64,000 nucleotides of DNA, taken from assembly GCF_020184175.1 (NCBI RefSeq), contig NC_065530.1, positions 53,111,260-53,175,259 on the forward strand, read 5' to 3'. Under the pieces are notes generated by a model. The model ran no database searches and was not told where the DNA came from. It worked only from the letters and a program-made list of their open reading frames with translations. This DNA comes from Aphis gossypii. Taxonomy: Eukaryota > Arthropoda > Insecta > Hemiptera > Aphididae. The position numbers and the translations under genes are program-made. This document shows positions 27,713 through 38,170 of the stretch, in pieces. How positions within the stretch are numbered: the stretch's first letter is position 1; each line of letters opens with the position of its first letter.

Positions 27713-28808
27713 TAGTGATGATCAAAACAAGACCAAGACCAAGACTTTCAAAATCTTGGTCTTGGTCTTGGTCTTGCGGACCCGGTATTGGTCTTGGTCT
27801 TGGGTAACCACCTTAATCTTGGTCTTGGTCTTGGTATTGCAAACTCAGTCTTGGTCTTGGTCTAGGTCTTGTGCAAGACTCTTGCAAGACTCTTGCTATT
27901 TTCACAAAATATAAAAAAAAAACTAAATATCTACCTGTTATAGCTGTTTAGGTTTTTTATTGAAGTAGTTAAGTCCAATATATTATATAGTTTATTGATA
28001 ATATAAAACAATCAAACAATTTAATTTTTGTTATAGGTACTAGTTTAAAACTTTGCATTTTAAAATATTATGTTTATACTATTTTATTTGTATTTGTATT
28101 TGATGAATCAATTTACCAGCATAATTAACTTTATAAGTTCCTATTACATTTATAATAAATATCAATAGATAATTACTAATTACTAATGTCTAGTACGGAA
28201 AAATCACACAAACTACGAACTAAAATATCAAAATGATACCTATCTACCATAGTCCGTAATGACTTCCAGCAATTATTAGTACATTCGATTCAAAGTAAAG
28301 GTGTATTATGGATATACATATAAGTCATAAATTATTCTATGAGCAAGACAACTTTCGACGTTTTCATTGATTTTGGGAAAAAAAAACATTTTTCAGTAAT
28401 TAAAAAGTATGAAATAAGTATCAACTATATTATGTTATTTTGACATATTAATTCCAATTATTTCTAATCATTTTTTCAATAATTCGACATTTCTTTGAAT
28501 ATTGATCAAATTTTATAACAATACAAATTATTTCTTATTATTTTCGTTATAGTTAATGAAATTTAGATAGTAGATAACTAATGTTTTCGGGGAAAAAAAA
28601 AATTTGCAAGACTGCAAGAGTCTTGCAGTGATGGTCTTGTTTTGGTCTTGGTCTTGCAGCTTCGGTATTGGTTTGGTCTTGTTCTTGTAAGCCTAATCTT
28701 GGTCTTGGTCTTGCTAGACCAGTACCGTCTTGGTCTTGATCTTGGTATTGGTATTGCAGCAAGAGTCTTGCGAGACCGCAAGACCAAGACCAAATTTGAT
28801 CATCACTA
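27713..28808. mobile_element. non-autonomous hAT-type DNA transposon with CTTGGT subterminal arrays
   Basis: The two ends form a perfect 14-bp terminal inverted repeat starting TAGTGATGATCAAA, which fits the hAT consensus YARNG. The element is flanked by an exact 8-bp duplication ATATAAAT at 27705-27712 and 28809-28816, the hAT target-site length. Inside each end is a subterminal array of the hexamer CTTGGT (about 27730-27895 and 28600-28790). The core (about 27900-28600) is AT-rich and has no transposase reading frame, so movement would depend on a transposase encoded elsewhere. The first inner arm forms a hairpin: GACCAA repeats at about 27728-27744 pair with TTGGTC repeats at about 27754-27770. 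The array continues in the same plus-strand orientation at both ends apart from the outermost copies. Length is 1096 bp. The preserved duplication and terminal repeat suggest recent insertion. Confidence 0.9.
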
Positions 28809-28816
28809 ATATAAAT
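28809..28816. repeat. right target-site duplication of hAT element
   Basis: ATATAAAT, an exact copy of the octamer at 27705-27712. It fixes the right boundary. Confidence 0.88.
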
Positions 28817-29410
28817 GTATATATGTGAATCTCAAGCCGGTCACGATAATAAAGTTCAAAGACCATCCGGATTAAACGTTCGTATCACATATTATTCTTA
28901 TATTTGGAATGCACTGCACACTGTTAATTGTTATTATACCTATATATATCCTTTTAAAGTGATATAATCTCGCAATCCAGATTGTCAATTATTGTCTTGT
29001 GTATTTAAAGCTTTACACTTTTTATTACGACAAATTTAATTATAATTTATTGAAATTCGTATTTTTTTTTTTTTGTCGACTTTTGTATTTGCTAGTAGTA
29101 CGATAACGAGCGTGGTTTGTGTACACTTCAGTGGTAATATAAATAACATGACCAAGACCATTACGGTCCTATTAATTGAGCTGTTGTGGATAAAGATTGC
29201 ATTAGACGTATAGTGTACACAACTCATTAATGACAAGAAAAATATATTAATCTTTTAAAAACACGTCGAATATATATAAAAAGGAAACAATAGAACAACC
29301 GAGGGGCAACAAAACCATATACACACATATTATATAAGTATCAAGGTACTTTAACACAAACATTGAAGTCTTTGAGTACTATACGACGTAATATAATAAT
29401 ATAATATAGT
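28817..29410. other. AT-rich non-coding stretch
   Basis: Nothing supported between the transposon and the CpG-rich region upstream of Antp. Confidence 0.5.
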
Positions 29411-30202
29411 ACCGGATTGTAGGAGGGTCTAGTCGACGGCGGGTACAAATCTCCATACACGCATTTCATTCGGAAATGCCCGACGCGATAAGCGCATAAT
29501 AAATAACAAAAGTGACGGGGGCCCTTTTTTAATGCTCATCGCATCGTGAACTAATATTATAATGCACACCAATGGATCATCTGGTTGGTTCGCGTTGACG
29601 AACCGGCAACTTGTCGTCGGGCGTGAAATATGCAGTTTATTCGCGTGCAAAGTGTATGCAGCCGGCGCGGGACAGCTGCTCCGGCCTGCATTGTCGTCGC
29701 CGCACCACGTATATACCGTGCACAGTGTAAAATATAATAATGCCTACGCAATCCGTATAGGTACGCGATTTATACTTTATGTAGCATACGAACCGGTGTT
29801 CGGGGTGCGTTTGGACGGGGTGGTGGTGGTTGGCGCACGAGCCCATTGTGACCCGGCGATGGACGTATTTGTCATCTATTGACGGTGCTCGACGTCCCGC
29901 GGCCGTTGCGGTGGAGTGCGGAAATTCGCAAAACAAATATGAGCACAAAGGCTTGTACGATGTATAGGTAATATCTGCACACATGACGCGTATATAGTCG
30001 GGCGAAATCTGGTGGGGGCAACCCGTTCCGGGTTTTTGGGGGGGAGGAAGGAAAGAGATATTCGCGTCGAATGGCCGTCCGAAATCCGGCGTGTAACTAC
30101 ACACAACAATAATATCATGTATTTCTGTGCTGCAGCGCAGTTCCTCACACACGTGTGCGAACGATCGATTGACCTGTGTGCGTTTGATTTTGTGTGTTTC
30201 AG
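29411..30202 (+). promoter_or_regulatory. Antp: CpG-rich region upstream of the Antp leader
   Basis: GC-rich, CpG-dense sequence abuts the leader exon. Overlapping frames on both strands are open but unlike known proteins, as expected in CpG-rich DNA. It is a plausible proximal (P2-like) promoter region or intron end; I found no TATA plus initiator pair in it. Confidence 0.35.
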
Positions 30203-30683
30203 GGGCGGATTTCGCGTGCCCGACCAAGTGATCGCGACGACCGTCACCAGCACCAGCGAAATCAGAACATCCAACGCCAGCAGCAGCAGCAGCGACAGAA
30301 CCGTCAACCGTACAGGTACCGGAAAAACCGCGACCGCGGTTGGAGCAGCGACACAGTCGGCGAATCGGTCGCTATCCACCGGACGACCCGTCCACCGTTG
30401 ACCGTAGTGGGACGTTCGCGCAGTTGTCACCAACGGGACGACCATCGTTATCGTTACTGTCGGCACCAGCAACAGCACCGCTATCAGACTGACGGCGACG
30501 ATGACGGCGTGCCGAGACGTTGCACTCGTCGGTGGCCACTAGGAGCCGCGCCACACGGCAGTCCAGCGCAACTACACCGCACCGGTGTGTAATCACGGTA
30601 CATCGTACACCGCACATTTTCGCGACCGCGGTCCAGTGTCAGCGGCCGGCAAAGTGGAGGGCAATTGCGGCGACCTGTTGAAC
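30203..30683 (+). other. Antp: Antp 5' untranslated leader, last leader exon portion
   Basis: A good acceptor (pyrimidine-rich tract then TTTCAG, ending 30202) precedes 481 nt of CpG-rich sequence leading to the Antp ATG. The sequence has CAG-rich and CGA-rich stretches and stays open in one non-Antp frame from about 30194 to 30592 without any ATG start. Drosophila Antp is known to have long untranslated leaders joined to the first coding exon, and this arrangement fits that. Alternatively, transcription could start inside the CpG-rich block just upstream, so that no splice is used here. The acceptor is seen; its use is inferred. Confidence 0.6.
30501..30542 (+). promoter_or_regulatory. uORF in Antp leader
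   Basis: An ATG at 30501 opens a 13-codon reading frame ending in TAG at 30540-30542, in the same frame as Antp and 141 nt before its ATG. No further ATG lies between. The uORF could tune initiation at the Antp start, and it also excludes an in-frame N-terminal extension from any upstream ATG. Confidence 0.5.
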
Positions 30684-31602
30684 ATGAGCTCGTACTTTGC
30701 CAACTCGTACATGCCGTCCGACATGCGGAACGGCGGAGGCGGCGGCAGCGGGGGCGGTCTCGTCGGAGGCGGCAGCGGCGGAGGCAGCGTGCTCGGCGGC
30801 GTCGGCGGAATCGGCGGCGGCGGCGGCGGCGGAGGCGGCGTGGTCATGGACCACCACCACCACGGCCAGCAGCACTACGTGGACAACGCGCCGTGCGACC
30901 CGACCGCCCGGCAGGGCATACCGCCGCACCACTACGTCGGGCCCACGGTCGGCGGACAGCCGCCCCAGGGCATGCCGTACCCGCGGTTCCCGCCCTACGA
31001 CCGGATGGAGATCCGGCAGGCGGCCGCGGTGGCCGGCTACTACAGCAACCACCATCAGTCGTCCATGGACGGCTACAGCAGGCCCGAGTCGCCCATCGGC
31101 GGCGGCCTGGTCGGCGGCGGCGGCGGCGGCGGGGGCGGTGGCGGCGGCATGGGCCAGATGACCATGAACGGCCACACGCCCGTCGTGTACGCCACTTGCA
31201 AGCTCCAGGCGTCGGTGGCCAACGGTCTGGTCGAGCCGGGCAGCCCCACCGACATGGTCGACATGACCAACCACCACCAGCAGCAGATGACGGCCGCCGG
31301 TCACCACCATCACCAGCAGCAGCAGCAGCAGCAACAGCACCACCATTCGGCACCGCCGCCACAGTCGCACCACCAACAGCAGCAGCAACAGCAGGCGTAC
31401 TTCAGCAACCTGAGTCCGCACCACCACCAGCAGCAACAGCAGCAGTCCGTCGTCCCGCCGGCGCCCGGACACCACAATCAGGTGGTGGTCAACCCGCACC
31501 AGCAGACGCCCCCGTTGCAGACGCCCACCGCTCAGAATCAACAGGCGGTCAACAACAACTCGTTGCCGAGTCCACTGTACCCGTGGATGCGTAGCCAATT
31601 CG
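30684..31602 (+). CDS. Antp: Antennapedia, coding exon A (N-terminus to hexapeptide)
   Basis: Antp is a Hox transcription factor that acts in the nucleus and specifies thoracic segment identity. This exon encodes residues 1-306 plus the first base of codon 307. Seen: the conserved Antp start MSSYFANSYM (residues 1-10), a Gly-rich stretch (about 17-54), the Antp block YPRFPPYDRM (99-108), a second poly-Gly run (about 139-155), YATCKLQA (169-176), a His/Gln-rich region (about 195-255) and the hexapeptide YPWM (299-302), which in Hox proteins contacts the PBC partner Extradenticle. Start choice: there is an in-frame TAG at 30540-30542, no ATG lies between it and 30684, A is at -3, and the protein start matches the family. 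The exon ends TTC G followed by the perfect donor GTAAGT at 31603. It joins exon B in phase 1, and the product of 389 residues is close to the roughly 378 of Drosophila Antp. GC content is very high compared with the surrounding DNA. Confidence 0.97.
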
Positions 31603-31623
31603 GTAAGTACGATCGAGGTGCTC
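31602..31623 (+). promoter_or_regulatory. Antp: alternative 5' splice site after the hexapeptide
   Basis: Fifteen nt past the main donor, the sequence reads G at 31617 followed by GTGCTC at 31618. Using this donor keeps phase 1 and still forms GAG with exon B, so the protein would gain GKYDR between F306 and the Glu before the homeodomain. Drosophila Antp makes a long-linker form with GKCQ by a similar alternative donor. The donor match here is weak after GT, so use is uncertain. Confidence 0.35.
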
Positions 31624-34600
31624 GATATTTGTGTATATTTTTCATTTCTCCAGCCAGCAGCTATTATTATCATAATACAAATTACACCCCCTCCCTCCCT
31701 ATACTAGTCCCACCACATAGGTCCTTGACTTGACAACACGTATCGTTTCGATAACCCAGTTCGACGGACAATGACACGACAGCGCAGGTATATACTTGTT
31801 TCTAGCCGTTTCTCCGAGTGCGTAACATAATCACTAACTCACACGATATCCATATCCGATTTACGCGTTTGTACTATATAAATACAATATTGTACACAAT
31901 AACCAAATAATATCGTGAACATCCTGACTTAGACTTGAATCGTTTTGTGGAATGTGCCTGTTTCTAATATTTTACGCTATCATATTATAATATCAATAAT
32001 ATAGAATTGTTTTATTTTGTTTTTGATTGTTATGTTTTTGTTTTTTTTTTTTTTTTTAGTTTGGCATGCGTTTTGTATCGCCACAATATTAAATAATAAT
32101 AATAATATGTAGGTAATTATAACAGAAGCATGGCGTTGTACGTATAGGCCACGTTTCCTTGTACCGAACTTCGTTATCGTGTTTTTAGAAACGCACACGC
32201 GCACGGTGATATCGTAGATATCCACTCGCTGGTTTGCCATCGTTCGCGTGTTATAGTTGGTATAGTACAGTAACCATCGTCACCGGGGGTCTTCGCCCAG
32301 GTGTAATCTTTTTGTCGGCTTGTCTCCTGCATAAATCATATTTGAAAAAAAAAATTACGACGTCCGATCTCGATCACAATGGTCATTCGTTACGTATCGA
32401 CAAACGGTTTTTTTTTTCGATTCTTTTTACATCTCTATCGTATAAGTGCCGCTGTTTCACAACAGGTCGCATATCGTACACGAAGGTGTGCATGGGCATG
32501 CATATAGTATATACCTGCACTCTGAAATCAATCAAATCACTTTATCTCGCGACGCACTAGCTACTTTGCGGGCAGTCTCGTTTTTATTCGACCGCCACCG
32601 CCTCCGTAAGATACTTACACGACATTCATTTTTTACAATACTTTATTCTTTTATATTCTTTTTGAATTTTTTGGTACAGTGTACACGTTTTGTCGATTTC
32701 TGAGAATTATTATCAACATGTGGTCACATCGGTGTTCCAGTCGACAAAATATGTTTTCGATAGAAGATTTGTTTCTGATATTATTATATAATATACTTCA
32801 AACCTACCTATTATTATGTCTGGTATTACATATCAGTACCTACGTAACATATCTACGATTTCGAATGTGTCTTTTATCTAAGTATTTATCGAAATTTATC
32901 TATGTGAATGTACTCATATCTAAGTTTATACTCTAGTGTTATCTTGGGACGTAATTTCGACATTCATCATATTTTATACAAAAAAAATAGATTTTTTTTG
33001 GAGAAATTTTCCGCCCCAGAAATATCTGTGGCGGGTGGTTAGGTTAAGATGGGTGGTGGTTGGACGTTTTTCGTTGTACGAGATTTTTTTTCCGTTCTCT
33101 TCCTGTTGGTAATGTCGCACAGTAGGTTCGATTAATGTACCGTGAAATGTATTGCTTCCCTACGACGGTTGTCGCCGCCGGTAAGCGGACGCGCGCCCGC
33201 GCCCAGCAGTCGCACACACGAAAAACCATTGGGGGTGACCCGTTGATGCGTGTAGAGAAGGCAAACGAAAAACCAAAAGGAGCCAACGATCCGGAATTCC
33301 TTTTCTTGGCCGATGAAAAAACGCGCTGCACCTCCACCGGACGCGCGTACACATAAATATATATGTATATATATACTCAACGTATAGCAGCAAAATTTGT
33401 CATCCAGACTCGGAGGTGGGTCAAGGCACTAAATTACAATACACGTTTTATCGAAACGTAACCCAGTTCGCGTAAATTTGAGCAGCCCGTTTTCGCATGG
33501 TAACGATATACCATTTAAAATCGTAGATAATAATTAAAATAAATCTGTTTCTTATTTATTTATCATAGTAATGTCATTAATGACGAAAATTAAATTAACG
33601 AAATTATTATGAAATATTGATTAACAAAATATTGATAAAATCATAATTATGATGGTTAAATTATAATTTATGTTTATTTTTATAATTGATACATATTTGA
33701 TCCTATGTACATTTTTTAATGCATACAGATAACTCATTATAATATTTTTCAATATCCGCAGTATAAAAACTGTTCATTAATATTTTAGCGTAAAAGTTTC
33801 TAAATGTCTACAAACGTGTGGTGTGGCCGTGATAACTGCTGGTATATATGTTATATATATATTACAATGTGACGGCGCGTACAATCATAAATTACGGCTC
33901 AACAAGTGGCTGTTTTACCTCTTCCCCTACTACTGCTATCCCCCGCCTGTAAACACAAGTCCTCCACTTACCCCAAACCCGTTTAAAAGTGCGCATTTAT
34001 TGTTATCATCATCATGATTACACCATCCCTCTTCATTCACTCTTCTCGAGCACTATACGATGTTTCGAATTAAGAATCATATACCTGTTATACCTATATA
34101 CCTAGTTACATATTATATTATCCCTGATTTCGGGTTTCGGTCGTCTATGGTGTTTTCGTGTAAGGTTATTGGTTCGCTACGATTACATTCGTTTCATCGG
34201 AGATAATATCAGTCGCGGAGAAGTTTTGATATTTAGATTCGAAGGCGCATGAGATACTAACTGTGGAATGTCGCCACGACTCCACCGCCCCCGCTATCTC
34301 TATATAATATTATATTGGTCTCAATTGATCTCCCTCTCTGCCGTAGTGCGTCGAAACTCGGCTCTATCATACTATACATTTTTGTTTAATTATCAAGTAT
34401 TGGGAACATAGTCTAAACCGACACGTGCTCGTTCGAAACGAATGCATTTTTGTCCAACAAAGCGCCTAATATTGTTATAATAAACATTCACTACGTAATT
34501 ATTAGACAGTTAAATGTCTTATATGCAAATACGAAACGCGAAAACAACAGTTCCCGGTAAACAACACAATTAAACACCATTACGTTTTATGATATGTTCC

Positions 34601-36479
34601 ATTATAATAGCTATTAGTCAGAGACAATGTTTACTACTATCATTATTTATTTTTATCATTTGTTTCTTTTTTATTTTATTTTACATGATTACGGTAATTT
34701 TTGCAGGTCCAGACTCAGGTACGGATGCATTTGCGGTATTTTGGTAATATTTATACATTTGTAGCAACTTTACGTGGCAATTATTTTTTTTTTTTTTTTT
34801 ACTACTCTTATCTCTTCTTTCTTTTCTATCGTACATATTATATTCTACACGCTTTATACTCATTATTCTCTTTATTTTTCGTCTCATCAGCTATGAATAA
34901 TATATAAAATACATTAAATGGTTTAAAATTTGAATTCTTTGCTCTGTTACAGTTTTTAATAGTACACTAAATGGTTCTTTTTGCTTTATTTAGTATTAAT
35001 ATTTGTATAGTATAATCATAAGCATGATATACTTTTACCTGTTGCATATACATAGGGTAATTACTGAAGTAGTTTAAACTTATTCTTAAGCCATTAAACG
35101 TTATAATGCACTGAGATTGTACAATATTGTATAAAAACAATATTAAATGCAAATGCACTTTAGCCGATTTCATTATATGACAATGTCGAACATATTTACA
35201 TACGTTTCAATATACTAAATAGACAGTCATTATAATAATATAGTATTCTTTCGCGACAGATGTATATTAATCATCGATATGGTTAGGATTGAAAGTTGTA
35301 AATTTAAAAACTTACCATTTTTAGATCTGAAACTTAATTTTTTTCTTCTTAAGTTTTGCATGTTTTATTAAATTATAGTAAAGGCTTTAATTATACTTAG
35401 GTACTCGTATATTATACTAACATTATTATGAAACTCCTAATAATATATTTAAATTATTTAACATTTTAACTGCACGTTTAGGATCTCGATATGCTTATGG
35501 GACGTAAAAGTCAACCAATAAGTTGTTATTTATTTTTTTTAATTCTATATAAAAAATAGGTTGTAAATAGTTGACGATGTACACCAACGTCTAGTTTTTA
35601 ATTTTTATATCAGGAACTTTGCATTAACTGATTTATTTATTTCTACATCGCCCGTAATACCTAGGTTAGGTTAAATAATACCTTTTGTAAATTATCAACT
35701 CATACCATGTATAGGTACATTGCATTAGGTGAGGTATACGTATTTTCTACGCAATAGTGGGTGCAAAGTTTATAATAATATTTTGAGCGACGGCGTTGTG
35801 ATTAATCTCTTTAAATTCCTAATTTTTTGTTCCCCCATTTATTGTTTCGCTTAGTAAAATACATCAAAAGAAACGCATGTCGAGCGATCCGTCAAAGTTA
35901 CGCGGGGCGAAACTTTAAGGTGCGGTACGCCACGTCCACCGCAGTCCGGAGGGTCACTGCCGCTCTCGTCAGACCAACAAACGTTTTTATAATTTTGTTT
36001 TTTTTTTTTGGCAAACGTAGGTGTACCTATATATAATATAACGTACTCTCTTAATCGTACTAAAAAGCATATAATTTTTTTCGTCTTGATGCTCCGTCTC
36101 ATTTTGCTCACATTTTACATTTTCAAAGCGACCATTCTTTGTCAGCGGCGCATACAAATAATTAGTTTTCAAAAAAATTTGACCTGAATAATTACAAGAG
36201 ATTTGAATTTTGCACAATAATAAATATACCAACTGTATACTAACAGCATAAAAGCAGAGGAAATCGTTGTTTTAATATATTGCAGTAGTTGCAGTTGTTA
36301 TATAAATACACCTGATTTACTATATTTATATTTAACTGCTACTAAAACATGTAAACGTAGCAAAATATGTCAAACGCTCAATCATTTTATCGGTTTACGT
36401 ATTCTTGTCGATCATTTTTGCTAGTTACATCGCATTACTAATAGACGTTTCGCGTTAACAAATCAGTGTTTTGGTATTA

Positions 36480-36740
36480 ATTTCGTCTTGCGCGCGATGC
36501 TCGTTTTGACCGATTCGCTCAGCCTCCCGCGAAGTCGACGGAGTTCCCACGACTTAACGATAGATATAACACAGTAATACGTACGTCTCTCTTATTGTTA
36601 TATTGTTCGACTACTACACACAGCTACGTAACTGTCATTCGTACACATAATACGAGTCTCACGCGCGGGTATCTTGGCTCAGCTGGTGTACAGATTACGA
36701 TGATGTCGTCATTGTCGTCTTCGTCGTCGTCGTCGTATGT
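36480..36740. other. CpG-rich intronic patch with TCG microsatellite
   Basis: GC-rich around 36490-36545. A (TCG)n run lies at about 36716-36735, with ATGGCGG near 36829-36835 just beyond. Possible enhancer, not proven. Confidence 0.25.
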
Positions 36741-37789
36741 ATGTATATAATGTTATTATATATATACAACCGACGACGAAGATACGAGAAGAGGATATAG
36801 TCGGCATGACCGTGTGCATCGTGATAATATGGCGGACCGGTGATGGAATGGGGGGGGGATTGGGCCATAATTCATAAAATATATTATACTATATATGTGC
36901 TCTTACGGCGTATATATATGTGTGCGCGCGTTTATCCCAATCTACAGATCTACAGATTGTGCCGACGTCACGGTCGTCAGAATTACATATGTATATATAT
37001 AACTGGGGCTCGGTACAGGCGCTGTATAGCGACAAACCCGAAAGGACGCGCTCTTAGTGATTTTCTCTCACATAAAAAAATATGTAAATCTATAATAATC
37101 CGATTCAACATATACGTATAATATGTATATGTTATGCGTGCGTATGATAGGAATTGTATATTATAATATTGTTATGTATTCGCTTCGTCGAACACTTAAC
37201 GCGAAATTTCAAAATCAAACTTTAGATACCTATACTGTTTTTGAATGCAATTTTTGCGAGTGATTGAATACATCAACATTTAAAATTATATATACCCACA
37301 ATATTGTATAATATTGGTTGTTGGTCACGGTTATCATCCTCTGTTCAGTCACCGATTATTTTTCAAAAGCTTAATCTGCTGCAGCTGACTTCTAAACTCG
37401 TATCGATTTTTATCGCAGAATTAATTTTTGTTTCATATTATACTTTCACTTTCAAAAGATTTCCAATTCAGGAGAAACGATTCCAAAATATCGTTGGTCA
37501 TAAACCGTTGGATGTAGCTGCACAGATGTAAACTTGATCTGTCTTATTAATAAGCTCGCGAGTTATAACTGCACACTAACCTTGCTAATATTGCACAGTA
37601 TTATCCTGAGATAGGAAAGTCAAAAAACCATAATTGAAATTCGACGGTTATGTGTATGCTTTATATACCTTCTTACGTCCTACACATATCAAGACGATAC
37701 CTTTATATTATATATTTTTTGCCTGCTAGGGGAAACGAGTGCTAATAATAGAGTCTTAAACAAAACTTATCTAATTTTAACCACACGCT

Positions 37790-38170
37790 TTTGAACTTAT
37801 TGGGTGCTGGGGTAGTGTCCGTACACCGGTAGGTATATTCCTTTTCAAAATGGTCGGTGGCCCGCGTCTGCGGCTATGTCGGCAGCGCTGTGCTGTGTGT
37901 CGGACTCGACGTGACGGTGAAATGGTGTAGTGATGGACGGAGCGGGCCGCGGAGGGAACAATCCGTCATTTTGGGTTCGCCGCCATGAGGGTGGTTGGCG
38001 TCGGCGGCGGGTTCTTCGAGTTAATTAACTTTGTGCGCTCTCCGCGACCGAACGCCGCCCGTATACGTGTATATGCAATACGCGCGTCGTAATTAATATT
38101 TGCCTCGGTTCTCCGACAGACGGACTACACGCCGCCGGGTACACGCAAACAATCTTTTACCGAATTAAAA
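37790..38170. promoter_or_regulatory. CpG-rich intronic island with Pho/YY1-like motifs
   Basis: An abrupt GC-rich island in the AT-rich intron. It contains CAAAATGGTC (rc GACCATTTTG) near 37846 and CGCCGCCATGAG near 37980, both YY1/Pho-like, and a TTAATTAA homeodomain-type palindrome near 38021. It is a candidate enhancer, silencer or internal promoter. Confidence 0.3.

Noticed and set aside
28553..28793. Minus-strand frames of about 70 codons rich in DQ/RP repeats
   Set aside because: They are translations of the CTTGGT arrays in the hAT element.
29637..30478. Two overlapping minus-strand frames of about 196 and 200 codons
   Set aside because: They lie in CpG-rich promoter or leader DNA with few stops, overlap each other in different frames and resemble no family. 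A real antisense gene cannot be excluded but is unsupported.
30585..30683. N-terminal extension of Antp from a GTG at 30585
   Set aside because: No ATG in the extension; family proteins start with MxSYFxNSYM, matching 30684; and an in-frame TAG lies at 30540.
30665..31594. 309-codon plus-strand frame offset from Antp
   Set aside because: Arg/Pro/Ala-rich shadow of the real frame, with no family motif.
30639..31673. 344-codon open frame on the minus strand opposite Antp exon A
   Set aside because: It is the antisense shadow of GC-rich GGC/CAG repeats. The plus strand carries the conserved Antp motifs, and the antisense peptide is low-complexity Val/Arg/Leu/Ala.
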